Below, piece by piece: positions 1-8,306 of a stretch of DNA of 64,000 bases. The number at the start of each line of letters is the position of its first letter. Positions within the stretch are counted from its first letter, which is position 1. The notes under the pieces are model-generated. The model saw nothing but the letters and a program-made list of their open reading frames with translations. It did not search any database and was not told where the DNA came from. Source of the stretch: Clostridia bacterium (GTDB taxonomy: Bacteria; Bacillota; Clostridia; Oscillospirales; Acutalibacteraceae); NCBI GenBank assembly GCA_017474045.1, contig JAFUHX010000017.1:1-64000 (forward strand). Direction: 5' to 3'. The translations under genes and the position numbers were made by a program.

Positions 1-221
1 ATTTTTTTGCTCTAAAAACCGTGGTGAAAACGGAAAGGTTCTTCTTTTTCGTCTTCCGTTGGGGGCAACTGCCGCGGAGTCTTCTGTTTATATATCTCTT
101 TAGGCATAGCCCTGCTTTTCATCAGCCGTTCTAAGTTTAACAGCCGTTGCCCTGTGGTTGCGGTTTTTGCTTTGGTTATTCAGGTGGGTTGCTTTGGTTG
201 CTTAATTTCCCTTGGGGGAAA

Positions 222-253
222 TGTCAAACGAGGGCTAATGCCCTCGTTTGACA
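222..253. repeat. Perfect 14-bp inverted repeat
   Basis: The arms TGTCAAACGAGGGC (222-235) and GCCCTCGTTTGACA (240-253) are perfectly complementary around a TAAT loop. G/C-run flanks (TTTCCC and GGGAAA on the left, AAAGGGGGAA on the right) can extend or compete with the stem. No T tract follows directly, so it looks more like a dispersed palindromic or MITE-type repeat than a simple terminator. Confidence 0.7.
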
Positions 254-384
254 AAGGGGGAATAGTGCCTTTCGGAAGGTTGGGGGCGGCGGGAAAAACG
301 GCATAGGTTTTATGTTGGTAACTAACGGAAAGTTGTAATTAGAAATTTTGCTTTTCGCATACGGCTAACGGTCGCCGTTTTTCA

Positions 385-422
385 GGCAGAGCAAAAGCTC
401 TGCCACGCCGACGAAGTCGGCG
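385..422. repeat. Two adjacent short hairpins
   Basis: GGCAGAGC (385-392) pairs with GCTCTGCC (397-404) across AAAA, and CGCCGAC (406-412) pairs with GTCGGCG (416-422) across GAA. The tight GC-rich pair lies inside the repeat-rich stretch before lacZ. Function unknown. Confidence 0.6.
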
Positions 423-486
423 CCGCCGCCCCCTCGAAGCGTAAAGTTTTTGTGTCTGTAAATTGAAGACCACTTCGCAAAACGCT

Positions 487-624
487 GTTGCTCGGGAGAG
501 CTGTGAATTTATACTCGAAGTTTGAAACGGCCCGCGGAGTCGCCTTGCCACCGTTGTTGCTCGGTAACGCTGAAAATTTTTGTCCGCAGTTTAAAACGGC
601 CAGCGGTGTGGCCTTGCCACCGGC
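487..624. repeat. Two-copy 69-bp tandem repeat
   Basis: Copy 1 spans 487-555 and copy 2 spans 556-624. Both begin GTTGCTCGG and end CCTTGCCACCG. The period is 69 bp, a multiple of three, and the minus strand is open through both copies as a 23-residue repeat containing GGKATP and ALPSN. There is no start or ribosome site to suggest a real gene, so I read it as an intergenic repeat. Confidence 0.65.
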
Positions 625-634
625 ACCGAAGAAG

Positions 635-663
635 TTGACATTTGTGTTTATTTTTAGTAGAAT
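635..663 (+). promoter_or_regulatory. Promoter of lacZ
   Basis: A -35 box TTGACA at 635-640 and a -10 box TAGAAT at 658-663 are separated by 17 bp. The predicted start lies near 670, leaving a leader of about 34 nt before the ATG with GGAGG at 692-696. Confidence 0.8.
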
Positions 664-703
664 AAATGAGATATAAAAATTTTTTTCATACGGAGGAAAA
701 AAT

Positions 704-3700
704 ATGAAATATATTTGGGAAAATCCGGAGATTATTAAAGAAAACAAAGAAGACGGCCACGTTTTAGCTCTCAGCTACAACGAAAAAAAGGCTGCCCTTG
801 CAAGAGTTGAAACTCCCTTTAAAATTTCTCTTAACGGAGAATGGAAGTTTAAATGGGAAAAGGGAGTTGCTTATCTTCCCTCTGAATACACTTGCGCTGA
901 TTTTGACGACAGCGCATGGGAAGAAATTACCGTTCCGGGTGTCTGGCAGTTCCAGAAAGATTATTCAAAGCCCTGGTATTACGCAAACTCTTTCCCCAAC
1001 TGCATTTCAACCGACGCAAAGAAAATTCCTCAGATTGATGTTTCCGGTCAGGAGGTTGCAGCCCACAGAACAAAGGTTATTGTTCCTGAAAACTGGAACG
1101 GAAGAGAAATTTTTCTTCATTTCGGTGCTGCAAAGGCAGGTCTTGAGGTTTATGTTAACGGTCAGTATGTGGGCTATTCTCAAGGCTCAAACACTCCCCA
1201 TGAATTCAACGTTACAAAATATATTCATGCCGGAGAAAACCAGATTACTGCAATAGTATATCGCTACACCGACGGAACTTATCTTGAAGACCAGGATATG
1301 TGGTTCCTTTCGGGAATTTATCGCGAGGTTTATCTTTACAGCGAACCGAAGGTTACTCTGAGAGATTTTTATGTTGTAACTGACCTTGTTAATAACTACA
1401 CCGACGCTGACCTCACCATTGAGGCCGTTATCAGAGATTATGCAGGCGGCGCAAACAACGTTCAGCTTGAAGCCGTTGTTTTAAGAAACGGCGAAGAAAC
1501 AGTTGTGGGAAGCACAGAAATTATTACAGGTGCTCACTGCGAAAACAAAATTGTTTTCAAAAAGCGTTTCCTGAAGCCTGAGCTCTGGTCAAGCGAAAAG
1601 CCTAACCTTTATAATCTTCTTTTCAAAATTACCTGCGGCAAAGAGGTTACATATAAAGCTGTCAGAATCGGCTTTAAGCAGGTTGAAATTGTTGGAGAAA
1701 AAATTCTTGTTAACGGTCAGCCCCTTCTTATCAGAGGTGCAAACCGCCACGACTATGACCCCGACACAGCCTGGGCTGTTCCTGATGAAAGATATATTCA
1801 GGACTTCGACATTATGAAAAGAGCAAACATCAACTCTATCAGAACAAGTCACTATCCCAATGACCCCCGCTTCTATGACCTTTGCGACGAATACGGCTTC
1901 TGGGTAATGGACGAATGTGACCTTGAAACTCACGGTGTCAGAAGAAAAAATGTTCCCGGCGACAACCCCATGTGGACTGCTGCTGTTATTGACAGAATGG
2001 AAAGAATGGTTCTTCGCGACAGAAACCATCCTTGCGTATTTATGTGGAGCCTTGGAAATGAAGCAGGCGACGGAAGCAACTTCCTTCGAATGAAAGAAGC
2101 CGCCCTGAAGCTTGACAGAACAAGACAGTTCCACTATGAAGGCGATTTTGACTTCACAAAGAGCGACGTTATTTCAAGAATGTATCCTCTTGAAGACATG
2201 GTTGAAAAGCTCGGCAAAAAGGAACCTATAACAATAACATGGTTTGATAATATTGCCAACTCACTTGCCGCTGACAGCAAGCCTATTGATGCTTCTGCAT
2301 ACACAAAGCCCGTTGTTTTCTGTGAATACGCTCACGCAATGGAAAACAGCCTTGGTAACTTCCAGGAATACATGGATGCCTTTGAAAAATACGATAACCT
2401 TTGCGGCGGCTATATCTGGGACTTTGTTGACCAGGCTATTCACAAAAAGGGCGAAAACGGCGAAGACATCTGGCTTTACGGAACAGACTACAACGAAAAA
2501 TCAAACTGGTTTGTTCCTCCCTATAATACCTGCGCCATTGTCGGAAGCAACACCTATTTCAACGCTAACGGAATAATTGCCGCCGACAGAAAGCTTCACC
2601 CCAGCATTTATGAGGTTAAAAAGGTTTATGCTGAAATGAAGGTTGAAGCCATTGACGCCGCAAGAGGAAAATTCCTTGTTAAAAACAAACAGCTTTTCTC
2701 AGACCTGAGCGCTTTTGACCTTGTTTATGTTATCAACGAAAACGGAAAAACCATTAAAGAAGGAAAAATTGAGAGCTCTCTTTATGAAAGCCTTGCTCCT
2801 CTTTCAAGCTGTGAAATTAACGTTGACTATGGCTTTGATGTTTTCCCCAAGGGCGAAGTTATTATAATTTTCTCTTTCCTGAGAAAAGAAGACTGCCGCT
2901 TTGCAAAAGCAGGCTTTGAACAAGCCTGGGATCAATATGTTATTAAAAACGCCGAAGCTGAAGAAGAAAAAGCTGAAAACGGCAAGGTTGTTATTAAAGG
3001 AACAGAAAAAGAATTCACGGTTTATGGCGACGGCTTTGAATATTCCTTCAAAAACGGTCAGCTTTGCTCCGCAAAGAAAAACGACGAGGAATTCATTGTT
3101 TCAGCCATTGCTCCAAACTTCTATCGCGCTCTGACAGATAACGACATTGACTTTTTGAACTTTGTTCCGCCTCTTATTGCTGTTCATCCTCTCTACAGAT
3201 GGAAGCTGGCAACAGATAACTGCATAAGCAAGGCAACAACCGTTCATCAATACAGCCACAGCGCCTTTGTTGAAACAAAAATTTCAACCTTCGGCCTCAA
3301 AAACGCAAAAATGACCTATCTGATTTCTTCCGACGGAAAAATTGACGTTACCTTTGAAGGTCAGGCAACCTCAGATATGATTCGTTTCGGTCTGAAGTTC
3401 TCTCTTAAAAAGAAGTTTGACTATGTTAAATGGTATGGAAGAGGTCCCCACGAAACCTATTGCGACAGAAGAACAGGCGGAAAAATTGCTCTTCACGAAA
3501 TGAGCGTTAACGACCTTGAACACCACTATATGCGTCCTCAGGAAAACGGACAGCGAACAGACGTTAGAGAAATGGAAATTGTTGGCGGTGAAACCAGCCT
3601 TTCAATCAAGGCTAAGGGCGAGATTCCTTTCTGCTTTACCTGCCACCACTACACAGTTGACGACCTTGACAAAGCAACTCACATTCATAAGCTTGAGGAA

Positions 3701-3847
3701 AAAGATTTCACAGAGGTTTGTCTTGACGTAATGCAAAGAGGTGTTGGCGGCGACGCTCCGGGTAATGCCTGTCTTCGCGATCCTTATATTATGCATAAAG
3801 GAACAAGCTACAGCTTAAAGCTCAGATTAGACTTTGTTTCTGAATAA
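704..3847 (+). CDS. lacZ: Beta-galactosidase, glycoside hydrolase family 2
   Basis: This encodes 1,047 residues, the usual length of LacZ-type enzymes, with no signal peptide, so it should act in the cytoplasm. It hydrolyses terminal beta-D-galactosides such as lactose. Order of domains: N-terminal sugar-binding sandwich (about 40-210), immunoglobulin-like domain (about 210-330), TIM barrel (about 330-620) and the C-terminal beta-galactosidase small-chain domain. Visible catalytic features are NRHD near residue 346, the acid/base Glu453 in WSLGNEAG, and the nucleophile Glu541 in CEYAHAMENSLGN. In the latter, the Gly common in family members (AMGNS) is Glu. It is the only + strand gene left of the origin, so it is transcribed against the leftward fork. 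The ATG is fixed by GGAGG eight bases upstream. It appears monocistronic; no transporter or regulator lies beside it, and related beta-glycosidase specificity remains possible. Confidence 0.95.
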   Translation: MKYIWENPEIIKENKEDGHVLALSYNEKKAALARVETPFKISLNGEWKFKWEKGVAYLPSEYTCADFDDSAWEEITVPGVWQFQKDYSKPWYYANSFPNCISTDAKKIPQIDVSGQEVAAHRTKVIVPENWNGREIFLHFGAAKAGLEVYVNGQYVGYSQGSNTPHEFNVTKYIHAGENQITAIVYRYTDGTYLEDQDMWFLSGIYREVYLYSEPKVTLRDFYVVTDLVNNYTDADLTIEAVIRDYAGGANNVQLEAVVLRNGEETVVGSTEIITGAHCENKIVFKKRFLKPELWSSEKPNLYNLLFKITCGKEVTYKAVRIGFKQVEIVGEKILVNGQPLLIRGANRHDYDPDTAWAVPDERYIQDFDIMKRANINSIRTSHYPNDPRFYDLCDEYGFWVMDECDLETHGVRRKNVPGDNPMWTAAVIDRMERMVLRDRNHPCVFMWSLGNEAGDGSNFLRMKEAALKLDRTRQFHYEGDFDFTKSDVISRMYPLEDMVEKLGKKEPITITWFDNIANSLAADSKPIDASAYTKPVVFCEYAHAMENSLGNFQEYMDAFEKYDNLCGGYIWDFVDQAIHKKGENGEDIWLYGTDYNEKSNWFVPPYNTCAIVGSNTYFNANGIIAADRKLHPSIYEVKKVYAEMKVEAIDAARGKFLVKNKQLFSDLSAFDLVYVINENGKTIKEGKIESSLYESLAPLSSCEINVDYGFDVFPKGEVIIIFSFLRKEDCRFAKAGFEQAWDQYVIKNAEAEEEKAENGKVVIKGTEKEFTVYGDGFEYSFKNGQLCSAKKNDEEFIVSAIAPNFYRALTDNDIDFLNFVPPLIAVHPLYRWKLATDNCISKATTVHQYSHSAFVETKISTFGLKNAKMTYLISSDGKIDVTFEGQATSDMIRFGLKFSLKKKFDYVKWYGRGPHETYCDRRTGGKIALHEMSVNDLEHHYMRPQENGQRTDVREMEIVGGETSLSIKAKGEIPFCFTCHHYTVDDLDKATHIHKLEEKDFTEVCLDVMQRGVGGDAPGNACLRDPYIMHKGTSYSLKLRLDFVSE

Positions 3848-3895
3848 TCTTTTGTTTTAAAAAAGAGCTTTAAAAAATTACAGCTCTGATAAAAC

Positions 3896-3943
3896 CAAAA
3901 AAAAATTACCGGGTACCTATTACGATACCCGGTTAGTTTTTTT
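3896..3943 (+). terminator. Bidirectional terminator between lacZ and fba
   Basis: ACCGGGTA (3908-3915) pairs with TACCCGGT (3926-3933). A T run follows on + (3937-3943), and the A run at 3896-3906 gives a U tract on the minus transcript, so the hairpin can end both convergent genes. Confidence 0.85.
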
Positions 3944-3958
3944 ATTTAGAAAAGTCTC

Positions 3959-4894
3959 TTATGCCTTGTTTGCGCAGCCGAGAACTGTTTCAATTTTGTG
4001 TGAAACAACGCCTTCAATAGCATCTCTTGCAGGAGTGAGATACTGTCTGGGGTCGAAGTGCTTGGGATTTTCGCTGAAATGCTTACGAACTGCAGCAGTC
4101 ATTGCAATTCTGATGTCTGAGTCAACATTGATTTTGCAAACAGCCATTGAAGCAGCCTGACGAAGCATATCTTCGGGAATACCGATTGCGTCGGGCATTT
4201 CGCCGCCGTATGCGTTGATTGTTTTAACATCTTCCTGATTAACTGAGCTTGCACCGTGAAGAACAATGGGGAAGCCGGGAAGCTTTTCTTCAACTTCTTT
4301 GAGAATATCAAAGCGAAGCTGAGGCTTCTGACCGGGCTTGAATTTATAAGCGCCGTGGCTTGTTCCGATTGCAATTGCAAGTGAGTCAACGCCTGTTCTT
4401 GTTACGAAATCATAAACCTGAGCAGGATCGGTGAAGTTTGCGTCTTCTTCGCTAACGTTAACGTCGTCTTCAATTCCGGCTAACTGACCAAGCTCGCCTT
4501 CAACAACAACGCCGTGAGCGTGGGCATATTCAACAACCTTTTTGGTCAAAGCAACATTTTCTTCATAGGGAAGATGTGAGCCGTCGATCATAACTGATGT
4601 GAAGCCGCCGTCAATGCATGACTTGCAGGTTTCAAAATCAGGACCGTGGTCAAGATGAAGGGCAATGGGAAGACCGGTTTCTTCAGCGGCAGCCTTAACC
4701 ATAGCAACAAGATATGCATGAGAAGCATATTTTCTTGCGCCGGCAGAAACCTGAAGAATAACGGGTGAGTTATTTTTCTTGGCTGCTCTGGTAATTCCCT
4801 GAATAATTTCCATGTTGTTTACGTTGAAAGCGCCGATAGCGTAGCCGCCTTTGTAGGCATCTTCAAACATTTTTTTAGTTGTTACAAGTGGCAT
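3959..4894 (-). CDS. fba: Class II fructose-1,6-bisphosphate aldolase
   Basis: The 311-residue product catalyses cleavage of fructose-1,6-bisphosphate to dihydroxyacetone phosphate and glyceraldehyde-3-phosphate, and the reverse, in glycolysis and gluconeogenesis. Class II hallmarks are the metal-binding region with HLDHG, the EGELG motif, GTSHG and LHGAS, which form the Zn2+ and phosphate-binding active site of the barrel. I start at MPLVTT (ATG ending at 4894): AGGAG lies nine bases upstream and homologues of this type begin with the same residues. A frame extension of eight residues to 4918 would swallow the ribosome site. It has its own strong promoter and a shared terminator with lacZ, so it is probably monocistronic. 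The closely related tagatose-bisphosphate aldolases cannot be fully excluded. Confidence 0.93.
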   Translation of the reverse strand: MPLVTTKKMFEDAYKGGYAIGAFNVNNMEIIQGITRAAKKNNSPVILQVSAGARKYASHAYLVAMVKAAAEETGLPIALHLDHGPDFETCKSCIDGGFTSVMIDGSHLPYEENVALTKKVVEYAHAHGVVVEGELGQLAGIEDDVNVSEEDANFTDPAQVYDFVTRTGVDSLAIAIGTSHGAYKFKPGQKPQLRFDILKEVEEKLPGFPIVLHGASSVNQEDVKTINAYGGEMPDAIGIPEDMLRQAASMAVCKINVDSDIRIAMTAAVRKHFSENPKHFDPRQYLTPARDAIEGVVSHKIETVLGCANKA

Positions 4895-4928
4895 AGTTTT
4901 TAACTCCTTTATTAACAATATCGTTGGT

Positions 4929-4958
4929 ATTATAACCCTATAAAGCGGGCATTGTCAA
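4929..4958 (-). promoter_or_regulatory. Promoter of fba
   Basis: On the minus strand TTGACA (4958-4953) and TATAAT (4934-4929) are both perfect consensus boxes, 18 bp apart, about 35 bp before the fba ATG. This predicts strong constitutive expression. Confidence 0.85.
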
Positions 4959-4997
4959 GAGCTTTTGTTTTTCTTTGTTCTTAAATAAAAAGCTCTT
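4957..4997 (+). terminator. Hairpin with T tract, reading on +
   Basis: AAGAGCTTTT (4957-4966) pairs with AAAAGCTCTT (4988-4997) around a 21-nt loop, followed on + by a T-rich tract. One arm overlaps the fba -35 box. On the minus strand no U tract follows, so it would not clearly end nth transcription. Confidence 0.4.
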
Positions 4998-4999
4998 TT

Positions 5000-5635
5000 T
5001 TATTTTTTAAGCGGTGAATTTTTACAGAATTCTTTCATGCAGCAAATTTCACATTTAGGTCTTCTTGCAACACAAACTGCTCTTCCGTGAAAAACAATTC
5101 TGTGGCAAAAATCATTGCTTTCGCTTTCAGGAAGAATTTTTTTAAGCTGAATTTCAACCTTGAACGGATCTTTTGAGTCAGTCAGCCCTAACAGATTTGT
5201 TATTCTGATAAGATGAGTGTCGGCAACAACAGCCGGCTTTTTATAAACATCGCCAACTATAAGATTTGCGGTTTTTCTTCCAACACCTGAAAGAGTTGTC
5301 AGTTTTTCAATAGTGTCGGGAACAACTCCGCCGAAATCATTTTTAATCTGATTTGCCATTGTAACAATATCTTTTGCTTTAGCTCTGAAAAATCCGCAGG
5401 AATGAATAATTTTTTCAATGTCTTCAACCTTTGCGTTGCAATAATCTTCAAGTGTAGGATATTTTTCAAAAAGCTCAGGGGTAACAAGATTAACTCTTGC
5501 GTCTGTGCATTGAGCTGAAAGCCTTGTTGCAATAAGAAGCTCAAGAGGGTTGCCGGCTTCAAGAGAGCAAACAGCTTCAGGATATTCTTTTTTCAGCGCT
5601 TCAACACAAAGGAGCGCTCTTTCTTTTTTAGTCAT
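5000..5635 (-). CDS. nth: Endonuclease III
   Basis: A 211-residue DNA glycosylase and AP lyase of base excision repair that removes oxidised pyrimidines. The helix-hairpin-helix is LTTLSGVGRKTAN, with the catalytic Lys in GRKT and the catalytic Asp in VVADTH. A C-terminal cluster of four Cys with spacing C-x6-C-x2-C-x5-C (in the stretch starting CVARRPKC) is the 4Fe-4S site of the family. Length is typical. The ATG overlaps the stop of the upstream OGG-type glycosylase gene by 4 nt (ATGA), implying translational coupling; the pair would handle oxidised pyrimidines and oxidised guanine together. Confidence 0.95.
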   Translation of the reverse strand: MTKKERALLCVEALKKEYPEAVCSLEAGNPLELLIATRLSAQCTDARVNLVTPELFEKYPTLEDYCNAKVEDIEKIIHSCGFFRAKAKDIVTMANQIKNDFGGVVPDTIEKLTTLSGVGRKTANLIVGDVYKKPAVVADTHLIRITNLLGLTDSKDPFKVEIQLKKILPESESNDFCHRIVFHGRAVCVARRPKCEICCMKEFCKNSPLKK

Positions 5636-6462
5636 ATTTCACCATCCTTTAAATTTCTTCTCCAATGAAACAAATATTGCTGGGCAATACCTTCGTTTCC
5701 CTTAATACATTCAGGAAGTCCTTCAGGATAAAGCTCTGAAACAATTCTTCTGACCCAGACGTCAACGGGAAAAGCTTCAACTCTTCCGAAGCCATAAAGA
5801 AGAACACATTCGGCAACCTTTGGACCCACTCCTTTAATTTTAAGAAGCTCTTCTCTTGCCTCTTCAATTTTCAGGCTGTTTATTTTTTCTGCGCTGATTT
5901 CTCCCGAAGCAAATTTTTTCGCCGCGTCAATTATATATTTATTTCTGAAGCCGGCTCTTATGGGAGCCAGATCTTCTTCACTGAGCTTTGAAATAACCTC
6001 AAAAGAAGGAAATGAATAGTCTTCTTCTCCGATTTTTTCACCGAAATTTTCACAAAGCCTTTCAATAATTCCCTTTATTCTCGGAATATTATTGTTCTGA
6101 GAAATAATAAAAGAGCAAACAGTCTCCCAGGGCTCCTGTTTCATAATTCTGATTCCGTAATATTCCTTGCAAGCAATTTTTAAATATTTATCTTCAAAAT
6201 TTTCAATTATTTCTTCATATTTTCTCTCAAGGTCAAAATATTTTACCCAAAAAGACAAAAATTCTTTTTCAGAAACGTTTTTAAAGGTTATTTTTTCGTT
6301 TTTTTCTTCAATTTCAATAACTTTTCCGCCGACAATACCTTTAAAAATTCCGTCTCCGGTTTTTTTCCAGCGAAAACTTTGTCCGCAATCAACGGTAAGT
6401 CCCACGTCAAAACACTTAATTTCACTGAGAATAATGTTATTTGCGCTTATTTCGTACTTCAT
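5632..6462 (-). CDS. ogg: OGG1-type 8-oxoguanine DNA glycosylase/AP lyase
   Basis: The 276-residue product carries the N-terminal OGG domain (CGQSFRW near residue 30) and a C-terminal HhH-GPD domain. QEPWETVCSFIISQNNN matches the family motif after the first domain. The helix-hairpin-helix IKGVGPKVAECV holds the likely catalytic Lys, and FPVDVWVRR holds the catalytic Asp. It would excise 8-oxoguanine paired with C. It starts with ATG after AGAGGA and is co-transcribed with nth. It diverges from dnaA across 245 bp. The name ogg is by family; clostridial members of this OGG1-like class are less studied than archaeal and human ones. Confidence 0.88.
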   Translation of the reverse strand: MKYEISANNIILSEIKCFDVGLTVDCGQSFRWKKTGDGIFKGIVGGKVIEIEEKNEKITFKNVSEKEFLSFWVKYFDLERKYEEIIENFEDKYLKIACKEYYGIRIMKQEPWETVCSFIISQNNNIPRIKGIIERLCENFGEKIGEEDYSFPSFEVISKLSEEDLAPIRAGFRNKYIIDAAKKFASGEISAEKINSLKIEEAREELLKIKGVGPKVAECVLLYGFGRVEAFPVDVWVRRIVSELYPEGLPECIKGNEGIAQQYLFHWRRNLKDGEI

Positions 6463-6509
6463 TTGTGTTTTTCCTCTTTTTTGTTGTTTTATATTATTTT
6501 TAAAAAGAC

Positions 6510-6538
6510 TTGCATAAAAAACATTTTTGTGCTAAAAT
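6510..6538 (+). promoter_or_regulatory. Promoter of dnaA
   Basis: TTGCAT (6510-6515) and TAAAAT (6533-6538) are 17 bp apart, giving a leader of about 160 nt before dnaA. A second -10-like TATAAT at 6673-6678 lacks a good -35. No TTTTCCACA-type DnaA box was seen between ogg and dnaA, so classical DnaA autoregulation is not evident here. Confidence 0.6.
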
Positions 6539-6707
6539 GAAAGGTGGGATATAATGATATAACTATCGTAATTTCAGTTTTTTCAGGCGGAATATCAGTT
6601 TTACGACAGCAGAAATATCCCTTCAGATTTAAAATTTTTTCCATTCAGGTGTAAAAAGTTTTTTATTCATTTTATAATATATTTTTTTTAAAATCAAGGA
6701 GGTAAAT

Positions 6708-8030
6708 ATGGATTCATTTGAAGAAATCTGGGAAGAAATAAAATCCCGACTTCAGCTTTCTGTTTCAACAGTAGCTTTCAACGTCTGGCTCAATCCGCTT
6801 GAGTTTATCAGCTTTAAAAATGACACAATTACTCTGGCAATAACTGAATTTAAAAGAGAGCTCGTTATCGACCGTTTTTCTTCTCTTATTGAAAAAGCAT
6901 GTGAAGATACCGTTGGTTTTCCCGTTAATGTTAACATTATTATTGCCGGCGGCTCAGCTGACTCTGCAAACGAAACAAACAATTCTCAAACAAAAGCTCA
7001 GAAGCCTTTTTCTGTTGGCACCTATGACTATACCTTTGATAACTTCATAATCGGTTCTTCAAACAGATTTGCTCACGCTGCTGCAGTCAATGTTGCCGAG
7101 CATCCCGGTGAAGTTTATAATCCTCTTTTCATCTATGGCCATTCAGGTCTGGGAAAAACTCACCTTCTCAGCGCAATTATGAACGAAATTAAATTAAATC
7201 ACCCGAATTATAACATTATTTACACAAGCGGTGAGCATTTTACAAATGAGCTTATCAACTGTCTGAGAACAAAAACAAACTACGCTTTCCACGAAAAATA
7301 CAGAAACTGCGACGTTCTTCTGGTTGACGACATTCAGTTTATTGCTGACAAGGAATCAACTCAGGAGGAATTCTTCCACACCTTTGTTGCTTTGAGAGAC
7401 GCAGGAAAACAAATTGTTTTAACCTCAGACAGACCGCCAAAAGAAATGTTTACTCTTAAAGAGCGTCTTGTTTCACGTTTTGAATCAGGTCTTATTGCAG
7501 ACATAACTCCCCCCTCTCTTGAAACAAGAATGGCTATTGTTAAGAAAAAGGCTGATGACCTTTCTTTAGAGCTCAGCGATGAAGTTATTACCTTTGTTGC
7601 CGAAAACATTAAAAAGAACATCAGACAGCTTGAAGGCGCAGTTAAAAAAATCAAGGCTTATTATGAGGTTGAAGCCACTAAGCCGAATATTGCCATTGCC
7701 AAAAGAGCAATCAGCGACATCTGCAACGACAATCAGCCCGTAACAATGACTGTTGAAAACGTTATTAACGAGGTTGCAAGAACCTTTGATGTTTCTGTTT
7801 CAGACATTCGCTCTGACAAAAGAGTTGCCAAGGTTTCTCAGGCAAGACAGGTTGCTATCTATATAATAAGCGAGGTTACAAACCTTTCTCTTAAAGATAT
7901 CGGAAAGGAATTCGGAAACAAGCATTACACAACAATAATCTATTCCTTAAACGAAATCAAATCTAAAATTGAAACCAACGTTACCCTCAAGGCAACCGTT
8001 GACGATATTATTAAAAATATCAATGAATAA
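6708..8030 (+). CDS. dnaA: Chromosomal replication initiator DnaA
   Basis: A 440-residue AAA+ ATPase that binds oriC and opens the duplex. Domain I is about 1-80, a variable linker about 81-105, the ATPase about 106-320, and domain IV the last 95 residues. Walker A is G144-T151 (GHSGLGKT), Walker B is LLVDDIQF, and sensor II is IRQLEGAV. The domain IV signature is DIGKEFGNKHYTT: where most bacteria have GGRDHTT, this protein has G-N-K-H-Y-T-T (residues 403-409), so the Asp-His pair that contacts bases in the E. coli structure is His406-Tyr407. The ATG follows AAGGAGG by seven bases. It is separated from dnaN by the origin. Confidence 0.98.
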   Translation: MDSFEEIWEEIKSRLQLSVSTVAFNVWLNPLEFISFKNDTITLAITEFKRELVIDRFSSLIEKACEDTVGFPVNVNIIIAGGSADSANETNNSQTKAQKPFSVGTYDYTFDNFIIGSSNRFAHAAAVNVAEHPGEVYNPLFIYGHSGLGKTHLLSAIMNEIKLNHPNYNIIYTSGEHFTNELINCLRTKTNYAFHEKYRNCDVLLVDDIQFIADKESTQEEFFHTFVALRDAGKQIVLTSDRPPKEMFTLKERLVSRFESGLIADITPPSLETRMAIVKKKADDLSLELSDEVITFVAENIKKNIRQLEGAVKKIKAYYEVEATKPNIAIAKRAISDICNDNQPVTMTVENVINEVARTFDVSVSDIRSDKRVAKVSQARQVAIYIISEVTNLSLKDIGKEFGNKHYTTIIYSLNEIKSKIETNVTLKATVDDIIKNINE

Positions 8031-8306
8031 ATTTTCATTTTAAGCTGATTTTTTAAAGACGGAAAAAGAAAAGTTTTCCATGTTTTATTTAACATTCCAC
8101 ATGGAGTTTTCCACATATTTAACATTCTGTCTTTTTCTGCTGTTTATTACTAAAAGTTTTTAACACAAAATTCAACTTAAAAAAAGGTTTGTTTTTCCTT
8201 TATTCAGGGGGCTTTCAGAAGTTTTCCACTTTTTCCTCGCTCCCTACTGCTACTACTAAATAATATAATATATTATTATCTGACATTTTTTTTGGAGGAT
8301 CAATTT
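8031..8306. other. oriC: oriC: DnaA boxes, DnaA-trios and AT-rich unwinding element
   Basis: The dnaA-dnaN gap has the layout of a basal unwinding system. Box-like sites: TTTTCCACA at 8107-8115, weaker CATTCCACA at 8093-8101, and TTTTCCACT at 8222-8230. After a 13-base C/T-rich spacer comes a run of trinucleotides CTA CTG CTA CTA CTA (8244-8258), matching the DnaA-trio element of Bacillus subtilis, then an AT-only stretch (about 8259-8278). Gene orientation switches around here: replication genes run right, and fba, nth and ogg run left. Strand-wide GC skew was not computed. Confidence 0.88.
8222..8258 (+). promoter_or_regulatory. DnaA box plus DnaA-trio array
   Basis: TTTTCCACT (8222-8230) is followed at a fixed distance by five consecutive CTA/CTG trinucleotides. 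In B. subtilis this order (box, GC-richer spacer, trios) loads DnaA onto single-stranded DNA for opening of the adjacent AT-rich DNA. Confidence 0.75.

Larger units (their letters stand above)
1..634. repeat. Repeat-rich, GC-rich intergenic stretch with no gene
   Basis: No convincing coding region is visible before lacZ. The stretch holds several inverted and tandem repeats described separately (222-253, 385-404, 406-422, 487-624) and is much richer in G, C and GT than the genes beside it. Short frames on both strands are open through the repeats but have no ribosome site or recognisable protein family. It resembles a collection of dispersed intergenic repeats or the remains of a small mobile element; copy number elsewhere in the genome cannot be judged from this window. 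Confidence 0.5.

Noticed and set aside
488..676. Small + frame upstream of lacZ
   Set aside because: It reads through the 69-bp tandem repeat and the lacZ promoter, with no ribosome site.
7468..7485. TGTTTCACGTTTTGAA in dnaA as a third parS site
   Set aside because: Only the left half matches; the right half lacks GAAACA, so the palindrome is missing.
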